The notes beneath the pieces are model-generated. The model saw only the letters and a list, made by a program, of their open reading frames with translations, made no database searches and was not told the DNA's origin. From NCBI RefSeq assembly GCF_036378875.1, contig NZ_DASUVO010000153.1, positions 62,001 to 126,000 on the forward strand: 64,000 bases of DNA, given 5' to 3'. This document shows positions 26,143-34,249 of this stretch, piece after piece; the first letter of the stretch is position 1, and the number at the start of each line of letters is the position of its first letter. Source of the DNA: Actinophytocola sp036378875 (lineage in GTDB: Bacteria; Actinomycetota; Actinomycetes; Mycobacteriales; Pseudonocardiaceae). A program made the translations under genes and the position numbers.

Positions 26143-27120
26143 CTAAGCCTCGTCACGAGTCCGATTTGTCCCATTTTTGGACATCAATTCGACAATACGT
26201 TCGAGATCGTCCACCGAGCCGAACTCGACCACGATTTTGCCCTTGCGCTTGCCCAACTCGACCTTCACACGCGTGTCGAACGCGTTCGAGAGCCGGTCCG
26301 CGACGTCTTGAAGGCCCGGCGCCTGGATCGGCTTGCGCGGGGTGGCCCTCGGTTTGGGCGGCGCCGCGTTCTTGAGGAGCACGACCGCCTCCTCCGTGGC
26401 ACGGACCGACATCCCCTCGGCCACGATCCGGGCGGCCAACTCCTCCTGGTGTCCGGCGTCCTCGAGGCTGAGCAGAGCGCGGGCGTGCCCGGACGACAGG
26501 ACACCTGCCGCGACCCGGCGCTGCACCGCCAGGGGAAGCTTCAGCAGTCGGATCGTGTTGGTGATGGCCGGCCGGCTGCGCCCGATGCGGGAGGCCAGCT
26601 CGTCGTGCGTGACCGCGAACTCCTCCAGCAGCTGCTGGTAGGCCGCCGCCTCTTCGAGCGGGTTCAGCTGCACGCGGTGGATGTTCTCCAGCAGCGCGTC
26701 GCGCAGCATGGCCTCGTCGGCCGTCTGACGGACGATGGCCGGGATCTTGCCGAGGTCCGCGCGCTGGGCGGCACGGAGCCGCCGCTCGCCCATGACCAGT
26801 TCGTACGAGTTGTCGCCCAGCTCGCGGACGACGATGGGCTGCATGAGCCCGAACTCGCGGATCGAGTGCTCCAACTCGGCGAGCGCGTCCTCGTCGAAGA
26901 CCTGACGAGGCTGCTTCGGGTTGGCCTTGATCGCGCCGACCGGGATCTCTTTGTACACGGCACCGCCGACCGAACCACTCGGTTCAGCCGGCTTGCCCGC
27001 TACCGCTGCTGGCTTCGGCCGGGGCGCCGTCGGCAGTTTCATCCCGCCCGCGCCGTCGGCCGGCCCCTGCGGAATCAATGCCGCGAGACCTCGGCCTAGC
27101 CCACCCTTGCGCTCGCTCAT
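26143..27120 (-). CDS. parB: chromosome-partitioning protein ParB
   Basis: A 325-aa centromere-binding CTP-switch protein. The N-terminus has the ParA-contact start MSERKGGLGRGLAALIP. The CTP-binding region follows (NPKQPRQVF, GELELVMGERRLRAAQ-type sequence reading YELVMGERRLRAAQ, and ENIHRVQLNPLEEAAAY). The helix-turn-helix is at about 175-205 (LASRIGRSRPAITNTIRLLKLP). The C-terminal dimerisation domain is rich in Lys (KVELGKRKGKIVVEF). It sits 10 bp after parA, and two perfect parS sites lie within 1.7 kb. Confidence 0.97.
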   Translation of the reverse strand: MSERKGGLGRGLAALIPQGPADGAGGMKLPTAPRPKPAAVAGKPAEPSGSVGGAVYKEIPVGAIKANPKQPRQVFDEDALAELEHSIREFGLMQPIVVRELGDNSYELVMGERRLRAAQRADLGKIPAIVRQTADEAMLRDALLENIHRVQLNPLEEAAAYQQLLEEFAVTHDELASRIGRSRPAITNTIRLLKLPLAVQRRVAAGVLSSGHARALLSLEDAGHQEELAARIVAEGMSVRATEEAVVLLKNAAPPKPRATPRKPIQAPGLQDVADRLSNAFDTRVKVELGKRKGKIVVEFGSVDDLERIVELMSKNGTNRTRDEA

Positions 27121-27130
27121 GTGCTGCTTC

Positions 27131-28069
27131 CTACTCCTCGCCGAACCCGCGCTCGGCCATCTCCCGGGCCGCGTCGAGGTAGCTCATCGCACCCCGCGAA
27201 CCCGGGTCGTACGCGAGCACCGTCTGCCCGAAGCCTGGTGCCTCGGACACCTTCACGCTCCTCGGGATCACAGTACGCAGGACCGTGCCGCCAAAGTGCT
27301 TCCGGACCTCCGCCGTCACCTGATCGGCGAGCTTGGTGCGCCCGTCGTACATCGTCAGCAGGATCGTCGAGACGTGCAGGCCGGGGTTGAGGTGGTTCTG
27401 CACGAGCTCGATGTTGCGCAGCAACTGGGAGAGACCCTCCAGCGCGTAGTACTCGCACTGGATCGGGATCAGGACCTCGTCGGCGGCGACCATCGCGTTG
27501 ACGGTCAGCAGGCCGAGCGAGGGCGGGCAGTCGATGAAGACGTAGTCCGGGTTCAGGTCGTCCAGCGCGCCGTTGGGCAGCGCCTCCTTGAGCCGGGACT
27601 CGCGGCTCTCCATCGACACCAGCTCGATCTCCGCGCCGGCGAGATCGATGGTGGCCGGCACGCAGTAGAGGTTGGGGGACTGGTCGCTGACCGCCGCCGC
27701 GTCCGTCAGCGACACCTCGCCGATCAGCACCTCGTAGATGGACGGCACGCCGGACCTGTGGTCGACGCCGAGTGCGGTACTGGCGTTGCCCTGAGGGTCC
27801 ATGTCGATGACGAGCACCTTGAGCCCGTGCATGGCGAGCGCGGCGGCGAGGTTCACCGCGCTCGTCGTCTTGCCGACGCCGCCCTTCTGGTTGGAGACGG
27901 TCATGACGCGGCGTCGAGACGGCCTGGGCAGGTTGGTCTTCGGGTGCAGCATGCGGGTGGCTCGCTCTGCCTCTTCGGCGATCGGCGTCCACCCGGATAC
28001 CGCGACCGCGGCCTCCACGTTGTCATGCATGGCATCGCTCGCGCCCTGGACATCATGGCGTCCGGTCAT
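27131..28069 (-). CDS. parA: chromosome-partitioning ATPase ParA
   Basis: A 312-aa deviant-Walker ATPase that segregates origins with ParB. The Walker A' motif is KGGVGKTT (in VSNQKGGVGKTTSAVNLA), preceded by about 55 residues including a basic stretch (PRPSRRRVMTV). DMDPQGNASTALG and the Walker B FIDCPPSLGLLTV follow. The ATG at 28069 is chosen (GAGG about 10 nt upstream); a GTG four codons earlier and an ATG 11 codons later are alternatives. A perfect parS site lies 40 bp upstream of this start, so ParB may autoregulate. Confidence 0.96.
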   Translation of the reverse strand: MTGRHDVQGASDAMHDNVEAAVAVSGWTPIAEEAERATRMLHPKTNLPRPSRRRVMTVSNQKGGVGKTTSAVNLAAALAMHGLKVLVIDMDPQGNASTALGVDHRSGVPSIYEVLIGEVSLTDAAAVSDQSPNLYCVPATIDLAGAEIELVSMESRESRLKEALPNGALDDLNPDYVFIDCPPSLGLLTVNAMVAADEVLIPIQCEYYALEGLSQLLRNIELVQNHLNPGLHVSTILLTMYDGRTKLADQVTAEVRKHFGGTVLRTVIPRSVKVSEAPGFGQTVLAYDPGSRGAMSYLDAAREMAERGFGEE

Positions 28070-28108
28070 CGGTGGCTGCACCTCGCCTCAGTCGGCACAA
28101 AATCGTGC

Positions 28109-28124
28109 TGTTTCACGTGAAACA
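28109..28124. promoter_or_regulatory. parS site (perfect) in the rsmG-parA gap
   Basis: TGTTTCACGTGAAACA, identical to the bacterial parS consensus, in the 84-bp gap between rsmG and parA, and about 6 kb from oriC. ParB-binding centromere element. Confidence 0.95.
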
Positions 28125-28153
28125 ATTACTCGCTCCATCATGACGTGCAGGAC

Positions 28154-28837
28154 TCAATGTCGCTGCGCATGCTTGCCCGCGCGTCGCGGTTTGCGTCCGC
28201 TCTTTTGCTCGTTGAGGCGCTCGACCACGACGATGGTGGTCGGCACCTCCAGAACGCCGACTCCGCACTGCTCGACCACCGGAAGCGAGCCACCTGCTCG
28301 GGTCACCGCGGGGCCGTCACGCGTGACCTCTTCGCCCGCACTCTCGCCCTTGAGCGCGACGAGCCGGCCACCCTGTCGAAGCAGGGGGGCGCTCCACGTC
28401 CAGAGTCGAGCAAGCGGAGCGACCGCCCGCGCGATGACTACATCGGCGCCCGCGAGTTGCTGCTTGATGGCCGGGTCTTCCGCGCGGCCCCGAACTACAT
28501 GTGCGGACAGCGAGAGAGTATCGACGACTTCGGTCAGCCACGCCACCCGTCGAGCCATTGGTTCCAGAAGAGTGACCTCGAGATCGGGTCTGGCGATGGC
28601 CAGCGGCACGCCGGGCAGTCCCGCGCCGGACCCGAGGTCCACCACGCGAGCGCCCTCGGGGATGGCCTCGGCGACGACGGCCGAGTTGAGGAGGTGTCGG
28701 TCCCAGAGGCGCTCGACCTCACGCGGGCCGATCAAACCCCGTTCAACGCCGACGGCGGCGAGCAGTTCCGCGAACTGCACCGCCGCCGTCAGGCCCTCAC
28801 CAAAAACCGCTATCGATGTTTCACGTGAAACAGTCAT
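28154..28837 (-). CDS. rsmG: 16S rRNA (guanine-527-N7)-methyltransferase
   Basis: A 227-aa SAM-dependent methyltransferase (GidB) that methylates G527 of 16S rRNA. Motif I is VVDLGSGAGLPGVPLAIARP. The N-terminus has the substrate region ERLWDRHLLNSAVV, then RGRAEDP and ADVVIARAVAPL. The C-terminus ends in a basic tail (EQKSGRKPRRAGKHAQRH). Loss of this enzyme gives low-level streptomycin resistance in other actinobacteria. The ATG overlaps the jag stop (4 bp). Its first codons (MTVSRET) contain a perfect parS site, an overlap of coding and centromere functions. Confidence 0.95.
   Translation of the reverse strand: MTVSRETSIAVFGEGLTAAVQFAELLAAVGVERGLIGPREVERLWDRHLLNSAVVAEAIPEGARVVDLGSGAGLPGVPLAIARPDLEVTLLEPMARRVAWLTEVVDTLSLSAHVVRGRAEDPAIKQQLAGADVVIARAVAPLARLWTWSAPLLRQGGRLVALKGESAGEEVTRDGPAVTRAGGSLPVVEQCGVGVLEVPTTIVVVERLNEQKSGRKPRRAGKHAQRH
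28817..28832. promoter_or_regulatory. parS site (perfect) inside the start of rsmG
   Basis: TGTTTCACGTGAAACA. It encodes part of residues 2-7 of RsmG (TVSRET), so the site is maintained within coding sequence. Confidence 0.93.
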
Positions 28838-29409
28838 GACTTGGGGAAGACCACGACACGCCGCCGTGGGTCCTCACCCTCGCTCTCGCTGTGCACACCT
28901 TCGACCTGAGCGACGGCGTCGTGGACGACCTTCCGCTCGAACGGAGTCATCGGCTGGAGGCGGATCTTCTCGCCGTCCGCCAGCACGCGCTCGGCGGTCT
29001 CCCGACCAAGCTCAGCCAACTCCTCGCGACGGTCGGCACGCCATCCGGCGATGTCCAGCATGAGCCGGCTGCGAGTGCCGGTCTCCTGTTGGACGGCGAG
29101 ACGGGTCAGCTCCTGCAGCGCCTCGAGCACGTTGCCCCGAGGGCCGACGAGCTTCTCCAGATCTTCACCGCCATCGATGCTCACCACCGCACGACCGGCC
29201 TCGACGTCGAGGTCGATATCTCCGTCGTAGTCGACGAGGTCGAGCAGCCGCTCCAAGTAGTCCCCAGCGATGTCGCCCTCGCGGACGAGGAGGTCCTCGC
29301 TCGACGAGCCCCGGTCGGCCTCGCCGTTCTGGCTACCCCCATCGGTGAGCTCTTCCTCGGCGCCGGCAGCGACCCCGTCAGCACCCGACTCCTGCACCGT
29401 CTCCGGCAC
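28834..29409 (-). CDS. jag: Jag/SpoIIIJ-associated RNA-binding protein (KhpB type)
   Basis: A 191-aa protein. Residues 1-45 are acidic and disordered (EEELTDGGSQNGEADRGSSSED). A KH-like domain follows (DYLERLLDLVDYDGDIDLDVE, then EDLEKLVGPRGNVLEALQELT with the KH GXXG-type loop GPRG). An R3H domain ends the protein (VLADGEKIRLQPMTPFERKVVHDAV). It usually pairs with YidC in one operon and binds RNA; in mycobacteria it is a candidate kinase substrate. It is 32 bp downstream of yidC and overlaps rsmG by 4 bp. Confidence 0.92.
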   Translation of the reverse strand: MPETVQESGADGVAAGAEEELTDGGSQNGEADRGSSSEDLLVREGDIAGDYLERLLDLVDYDGDIDLDVEAGRAVVSIDGGEDLEKLVGPRGNVLEALQELTRLAVQQETGTRSRLMLDIAGWRADRREELAELGRETAERVLADGEKIRLQPMTPFERKVVHDAVAQVEGVHSESEGEDPRRRVVVFPKS

Positions 29410-29441
29410 GACTTCTCCTCTCCAGGTCCGGATCAGCCGCG

Positions 29442-30584
29442 TCAGCGATTCTTCCGGCCTGTGTTCTTCTTGCGGGAACGGTCTGAACTCAGACCGGAAA
29501 CAGTGGAGCCGTTGCCGTTGGCGGACGACTCGGTGGACTTCGCCGACTTGTCGTTGGCGGCGGGCTTCGAGCGGGCCGTGCCCGCGGCCTTCGCGTTGGG
29601 CGCGGGCTTCGCACCGGGCTGCGGCTTGTTCGTCGACGCGTTCTTCTTGGCGGTGCCGGCGGCCTTGGCGTTGGGCGCGGGCTTGACGTTCGGGTCAGGC
29701 TTGGCGCCAGGCGCCGGGGCGGTGCCGCGCTTGCGAACCTGGTCTGGCTTCGCGCCCGGCTTCGGCGCGAGGTTGGTCCGCTTCTCGATGGCAGCCTGCT
29801 TCTTCTCCTCTTCCTCGCGGTCGATCCGCTTGTAGACGAGCCGCTGCTGCATCAGCGTCCAGGTGTTGTTCGACAGCCAGTAGATCAGCAGGCCGATCGG
29901 GAAGAAGAAGCCGAAGATCAGCACACCGAGCGGGAAGATGTACAGGGTCAGCTTGTTCATGATCGCGGTCTGCGGGGTGGCCGACTCGGGATTCTGACGC
30001 TCGACCGAGTGGCGAGCCGTCAGGTGTGTCAGGACGCTCGCCAGGATCATGAGCGGGATCGACACGAGGATGACCGCGGTGCGGTCACTCGCGCCGTACT
30101 TCGTGAGCAGGTCCTGCGGCTGAGTGATGAAGTTCGACAGACCCGCGCCGAAGAGGTTGGCCTGGAGGTACGAGCTGACACCGCTCGCGTCGAAGAAGTA
30201 GTTCTCGTGAGGGCTGTTGCCGAAGGACCGCAGCACGTGGAACAGACCGATGAACACCGGGATCTGCATCAGCATCGGCAGGCAGCCACCTAAGGGGCTG
30301 AAGCCGTGCTCGCGCTGGAGCTTCTGCATCTCCTGCGCCTGACGCTGCCGGTCGTTCGCGTACTTCTTCTGGATCTTCTTCATCTCAGGCGCGAACTGCT
30401 GCATGGTCCGCATCGAGCGGACCTGCTTCACGAACGGCTTGAACATGATCGCCCGGAGCGTCCAGACCAGGAACACGATGCCGAGCGCCCAGGCGATACC
30501 GCTCGCCTCACCGAAGACGTGCCCGAACACCCAGTGCCAGCACCAGAGAATGAAGGACACGGGGTAGTAGATGAAGTCGAGCAC
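29442..30584 (-). CDS. yidC: membrane protein insertase YidC
   Basis: A 380-aa Oxa1/YidC protein that inserts proteins into the membrane with SecYEG. There is no large periplasmic domain, typical of Gram-positive forms. The N-terminal segment is LDFIYYPVSFILWCWHWVF, then the core with RGSMRTM-type basic loops (QVRSMRTMQQFAPEMKKIQKKY), LGGCLPMLMQIPVFIGLFHVL, and the last segments (LYIFPLGVLIFGFFFPIGLLIYW, NTWTLMQQRLV). A long basic Ala/Lys/Pro tail (about residues 260-380, with repeats of KPAPNAKAAGTA) can bind ribosomes. The start is 5 bp downstream of yidD. Confidence 0.95.
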   Translation of the reverse strand: MLDFIYYPVSFILWCWHWVFGHVFGEASGIAWALGIVFLVWTLRAIMFKPFVKQVRSMRTMQQFAPEMKKIQKKYANDRQRQAQEMQKLQREHGFSPLGGCLPMLMQIPVFIGLFHVLRSFGNSPHENYFFDASGVSSYLQANLFGAGLSNFITQPQDLLTKYGASDRTAVILVSIPLMILASVLTHLTARHSVERQNPESATPQTAIMNKLTLYIFPLGVLIFGFFFPIGLLIYWLSNNTWTLMQQRLVYKRIDREEEEKKQAAIEKRTNLAPKPGAKPDQVRKRGTAPAPGAKPDPNVKPAPNAKAAGTAKKNASTNKPQPGAKPAPNAKAAGTARSKPAANDKSAKSTESSANGNGSTVSGLSSDRSRKKNTGRKNR

Positions 30585-30589
30585 GAGAG

Positions 30590-30922
30590 CTACTCCTTGG
30601 CGGCTGTTTGTTCCGGGCCGGCGGTCCTGGCGTTGGCCGGCTCATCAAGGTCTGTGTGTCGGGGCGGCACCGGGTCGTATCCACCGGGATGCCACGGCCC
30701 GCAGCGCAGCAGCCTGCGCACGGTGAGCCAGGAGCCGCGCAGTGCGCCGTGGGTCGTGAGTGCCTCGACGGCGTACGCGCTACAGCTCGGCTCGAACCGG
30801 CAGCTGGGGGGAAGCACCGGCGAGATCCATCGCCGGTAGAAGTTGACGGGCACGAGAAGCACCCGCGCCACCGGACCTGCCTTGCGTTCGGCATGGTCCT
30901 CGGTGTCGGGCAGGGTGGTCAC
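30590..30922 (-). CDS. yidD: membrane protein insertion efficiency factor YidD
   Basis: A 110-aa protein of the YidD/Haemolytic family. The core is LLVPVNFYRRWISPVLPPSCRF then EPSCSAYAVEALTTHGALRG and RLLRCGPWHPGGYDPVP, with the three conserved cysteines of the family. It helps YidC-dependent insertion. GTG start is inferred. It overlaps rnpA by 4 bp and is followed by yidC 5 bp later, the usual operon order. Confidence 0.93.
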   Translation of the reverse strand: MTTLPDTEDHAERKAGPVARVLLVPVNFYRRWISPVLPPSCRFEPSCSAYAVEALTTHGALRGSWLTVRRLLRCGPWHPGGYDPVPPRHTDLDEPANARTAGPEQTAAKE

Positions 30923-31353
30923 TTGGCACCGCCGGTGTCACTGTCTTCGCGGCCTAGCCGCAGCCGCCGCAAGGCGGCTTCGATGTCGCTCCCGAGGTCG
31001 GCACTCGCCGCCGAAGCGGCGGGCGGCAGCGCTCGAACGACCAACGTGCAGCCGGGCCGCACGGTTCCCAGACGATCTCGCAGTACGTGGCGTAGGCGGC
31101 GGGTCACCCGGTGGCGGACCACCGAGTTACCGACCGCCTTGCTCACCACGAACCCCACCCTGGGGACCGCGTCGACCTCGGCGAGCGCCGGGTCGACACG
31201 GTCGACTCCCCGCACACTGCCCGCGCCGAAGCGAGCGACCTCCTCGGCCGTGATGGCGTGTACGACGAGCCGGGGTCGCCCAGCGCGGCGGCCCTTCCTT
31301 GTCACTAGCCGAAAGTTGTCGCTGCCGGTAAGTCGACTGGGCGCGGGGAGCAA
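30919..31353 (-). CDS. rnpA: ribonuclease P protein component
   Basis: A 144-aa protein subunit of RNase P, which matures tRNA 5' ends with the RnpB RNA. The RNR motif region reads KAVGNSVVRHRVTRRLRHVLR (His replaces the central Asn, as is common in actinobacteria). The start codon is TTG at 31353 (MLPAPSRLTGSDNFRLV), 5 bp downstream of rpmH. There is a Leu/Arg-rich central helix and a variable C-terminus. It is the second gene of the leftward rpmH cluster. Confidence 0.93.
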   Translation of the reverse strand: MLPAPSRLTGSDNFRLVTRKGRRAGRPRLVVHAITAEEVARFGAGSVRGVDRVDPALAEVDAVPRVGFVVSKAVGNSVVRHRVTRRLRHVLRDRLGTVRPGCTLVVRALPPAASAASADLGSDIEAALRRLRLGREDSDTGGAK

Positions 31354-31358
31354 GCTGC

Positions 31359-31496
31359 TCAGGCGGAGAGGTCTTTGCGACCCTTGCGCCGACGAGCCGC
31401 GAGGATCGCCCGGCCGGCACGGGTACGCATGCGCAGGCGGAACCCGTGGGTCTTCGCCCGGCGCCGGTTGTTCGGCTGGAAAGTACGCTTGCTCAC
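31359..31496 (-). CDS. rpmH: 50S ribosomal protein L34
   Basis: A 45-aa ribosomal protein with the family signature SKRTFQPNNRRRAKTHGFRLRM. GTG start. It is the first gene of the leftward cluster rpmH-rnpA-yidD-yidC-jag-rsmG, divergent from dnaA, the classical arrangement at bacterial origins. Confidence 0.97.
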   Translation of the reverse strand: MSKRTFQPNNRRRAKTHGFRLRMRTRAGRAILAARRRKGRKDLSA

Positions 31497-31949
31497 GGCT
31501 GGATCTCCCGATTTACTGGCTCGTCTCAGTATTGCTGTCCCCGTCGCGGCCTGACGGCGCGCAGGACTCACCCACAACTGACGGGAGACCTTCACAGGGT
31601 ACGGCACCCCACCCAGGCGCCATATCCGGGGCCGCTGGGCGACACGCCGCGCACGTTGGGTGCTTGCCCAGGCCTGCGTCTTGTGGCATGCGCCGGGGCT
31701 TGTTAGCGTGCGTGCTCTTGGTTGGCCAGAGGGAGTGGGAGCCCACTGCGCTGCAGAAGATTCGGCAGGGCCTCCTGCGGGTTCCGCTGCGGTCCGTCGT
31801 ACCTTCGTGCACAGTTGTGGACAACCCTGTGGATGCTGCCGAGCCGGGCCGCTCCAGCCGTTCGCCTCCCGGCGGGCCGCACCAGGGTGCCGACACAGCG
31901 AGGGGTAGCGGTGATGGTGCAAGGCCAGCGAGGGGAGGGGAGCTCGTAG
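31497..31949. promoter_or_regulatory. rpmH-dnaA intergenic region
   Basis: About 450 bp with no coding sequence I can support. It holds the rightward dnaA promoter TTGTGG-17-TAGCGT (31681-31709) and, in the dnaA leader, one perfect DnaA box (TGTGGACAA, 31816-31824) plus a weaker TGTGGATGC at 31828. These suit DnaA autoregulation. GC is high, with no AT-rich unwinding element, so the main origin is downstream of dnaA. Confidence 0.7.
31681..31709 (+). promoter_or_regulatory. dnaA promoter
   Basis: TTGTGG, 17-bp spacer, TAGCGT. The 5' untranslated leader would be about 235 nt and contains a DnaA box. Confidence 0.55.
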
Positions 31950-33563
31950 GTGTCCGAGCAGCAGATGAACTTGAGTGTGGTGTGGGAGCAGGTCGTGCGG
32001 GAGTTGTCCGCCGGCACGCTTTCCCCGCAGCAGCGGGCGTGGATGCGGGTGACCCGACCCATTGGTTTGCTCGACGGCACCGCCTTGCTCGCCGCGCCGA
32101 GCGACTTCGCGAAGGACGCGATCGAGCGGGCACTGCGCGAACCGATCACCGACGCACTCTCCCGCCGCCTCGGCCGCGTGGTCTCGCTCGCGGTGAAGGT
32201 CGACCCGGTCAGCACCCAGCAGTCGCCACCGGTCGTGGTGCCCCCGCCGCCGATGCCACCACCGCCGCCCCCACCCCCGAGGCCGCGGCCCGGCATCCCC
32301 GGGCTCGTCGAGCAGACGCTCGTGATGGCACCCATCAAGCCAGTGAACCCTAGTAATACTGTGAAGCCGCCTGGCGCGATCGACAACGGCATCGGCGACG
32401 GCACGGACAACGACGAGGTGGACGAGGAAGGCGACGCGCTCGCCACCGTCCACGAGATCTGGCCGACGATGACCGGTCAGCCGTCCAGCGGGCAGCCCTT
32501 CACCGCGCCCGCGCAGCCGCAGACCTCCAAGACCCGGCTCAACGAGAAGTACACGTTCGACACTTTTGTGATCGGCGCGTCCAACCGGTTCGCGCACGCG
32601 GCCGCCGTCGCCGTCGCGGAGGGCCCGGCCCGCGCGTACAACCCGTTGTTCATCTGGGGCGAGTCCGGGCTCGGCAAGACACACCTCCTCCACGCGGTCG
32701 GCCACTACGCGCAGCGCCTGTTCCCCGGCATGCGCGTGCGGTACGTGTCGACCGAGGAGTTCACGAACGACTTCATCAACTCGCTGCGCGACGACCGCAA
32801 GGTCGCGTTCCAGCGGCGCTACCGCGACATCGACATCCTGCTCGTCGACGACATCCAGTTCCTGGAGGGCAAGGAAGGAACCCAGGAGGAGTTCTTCCAC
32901 ACCTTCAACACCCTCCACAACGCCAACAAGCAGATCGTGGTGTCGTCCGACCGGCCGCCGAAGCGGCTGGAGACCCTGGAGGACCGTCTCCGCACGCGGT
33001 TCGAGTGGGGGCTCATCACCGACATCCAGCCGCCGGAGTTGGAAACCCGCATCGCGATCCTCCGCAAGAAGGCGGCACAGGACCGCCTGCCCGCGCCGGC
33101 CGAGGTGCTCGAGTTCATCGCGGCCCGCATAGAGCACAACATCCGCGAGCTCGAGGGCGCGCTCATCCGCGTCACCGCGTTCGCCTCACTGAACCAGTCG
33201 CCGGTCGACATCGGCCTCGCCGAGATCGTGTTGCGGGACCTCATCCCCGACTCGCAGATCCCTGAGATCAGCATCGCGACGATCATGGCCGTCACGGCGG
33301 AGTTCTTCGGCGTCTCGCTCGACGACCTGTGCGGACCCGGGAAGACGAAGGCGCTCGCTGGGGCACGGCAGATCTCCATGTACCTGTGCCGCGAGCTGAC
33401 CGACATGTCGCTGCCGAGGATCGGCCAGACGTTCGGCGGCCGCGACCACACGACCGTCATGCACGCGGAGAAGAAGATCCGCAAGGAGATGGCGGAGCGG
33501 CGTCGTGTCTACGACCAGGTCCAGGAACTCACCTCACGGATCAAGCAGCGCGCCCGCGGCTGA
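31950..33563 (+). CDS. dnaA: chromosomal replication initiator DnaA
   Basis: A 537-aa AAA+ initiator. Domain I is residues 1-90 (VWEQVVRELSAGTLSPQQRAWM). Domain II is a long linker with a striking polyproline stretch (about 94-115, starting VVVPPPPMPPPPPPPP). Domain III has Walker A GESGLGKTHLL, Walker B ILLVDDIQFLEGK and the sensor and arginine-finger regions (RLRTRFEWG). Domain IV, with the DnaA signature, is C-terminal (GGRDHTTVMHAEKKI). GTG start matches the family's N-terminal MSEQ. It binds the DnaA boxes that lie 3' of the gene. Confidence 0.98.
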   Translation: MSEQQMNLSVVWEQVVRELSAGTLSPQQRAWMRVTRPIGLLDGTALLAAPSDFAKDAIERALREPITDALSRRLGRVVSLAVKVDPVSTQQSPPVVVPPPPMPPPPPPPPRPRPGIPGLVEQTLVMAPIKPVNPSNTVKPPGAIDNGIGDGTDNDEVDEEGDALATVHEIWPTMTGQPSSGQPFTAPAQPQTSKTRLNEKYTFDTFVIGASNRFAHAAAVAVAEGPARAYNPLFIWGESGLGKTHLLHAVGHYAQRLFPGMRVRYVSTEEFTNDFINSLRDDRKVAFQRRYRDIDILLVDDIQFLEGKEGTQEEFFHTFNTLHNANKQIVVSSDRPPKRLETLEDRLRTRFEWGLITDIQPPELETRIAILRKKAAQDRLPAPAEVLEFIAARIEHNIRELEGALIRVTAFASLNQSPVDIGLAEIVLRDLIPDSQIPEISIATIMAVTAEFFGVSLDDLCGPGKTKALAGARQISMYLCRELTDMSLPRIGQTFGGRDHTTVMHAEKKIRKEMAERRRVYDQVQELTSRIKQRARG

Positions 33564-33620
33564 CGCGGTGGGCGCTCCGCTCAGGCCGATGCGCGCTCGG
33601 CAGGCTCCGCGCGAACTGAC

Positions 33621-33645
33621 ACGGGCTCCGCACGACGGAGCCCGT
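33621..33645 (+). terminator. terminator after dnaA
   Basis: Perfect 10-bp stem ACGGGCTCCG / CGGAGCCCGT with a CACGA loop, followed by TCTTCC. Confidence 0.75.
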
Positions 33646-33657
33646 TCTTCCGCGTGC

Positions 33658-33717
33658 TCCACTGCCCACTCCACTGCCCACTCCACTGCCCGCTCAGCTG
33701 CCCACTCGGCGGCCCGA
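33658..33717. repeat. 12-bp tandem repeat array at the edge of oriC
   Basis: The unit TCCACTGCCCAC occurs at 33658 and 33670 exactly, at 33682 and 33694 with one or two changes, and a degenerate fifth copy starts at 33706. It lies just past the dnaA terminator and before the first DnaA boxes. Confidence 0.75.
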
Positions 33718-33830
33718 ACTTCCTTGTATGGCAGGAAGTTTCGCAATTCTGTCGTGTCCGTCGATGTGTCCTGCGTCGCACTCTCGACCGCCCATCACCC
33801 GGAAAGGGGATTCGTGGGCATCCCCAGTCC

Positions 33831-34071
33831 TGTGCACAACCTGGGGGCGAACGCCTCGCTTCTGGGGACCATCCTGTGGACAACTGGGGACCGACTGTGG
33901 ATCAACCTTGCACAGGTTCGAGTTGTCCACGGCGACCCCGAGTTGTCCCACAGTTCTCCCCAGGCTCCATCCCCAGGCCTCGATACGTCGCGACGTGGCG
34001 GTATGAGGGTTATCCACACTATCCACAGCACCTATTACGACTACTGTTTTTCTCTTCAAGGGTTATCAACA
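33831..34071. other. origin of replication oriC with DnaA boxes
   Basis: The dnaA-dnaN gap holds a cluster of DnaA boxes on both strands: TGTGCACAA (33831), TGTGGACAA (33875, perfect), TGTGGATCA (33896), TTGTCCACG (33923), TTGTCCCAC (33953), TTATCCACA (34010, perfect), CTATCCACA (34019), TTATCAACA (34063). The stretch 34030-34080 is AT-rich for this genome (CTATTACGACTACTGTTTTT) and is a candidate unwinding element. No coding sequence is supported in 33564-34249. In actinobacteria oriC lies between dnaA and dnaN, as here. Confidence 0.9.
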
Positions 34072-34249
34072 AAGAAAAAGCAGGGGTGTGCATGCGCGCG
34101 AACGCATGCGTCGCGAAGTGGATGCAAACAAGCGAGGACCCGAGTGGAGCGGCGGAAGCGCACGCTCTACGGTGGCGACCAACGTCTAGTGCAGCCCCTT
34201 CGGCGACGTCCCGTGAGCGCCTAGCTCCTCGTGTCTGGAAAGGACTCTC

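Noticed and set aside
31497..31949. A second origin upstream of dnaA
   Set aside because: Only one perfect DnaA box and no AT-rich stretch; the dnaA-dnaN gap has eight box-like sites and an AT-rich segment.
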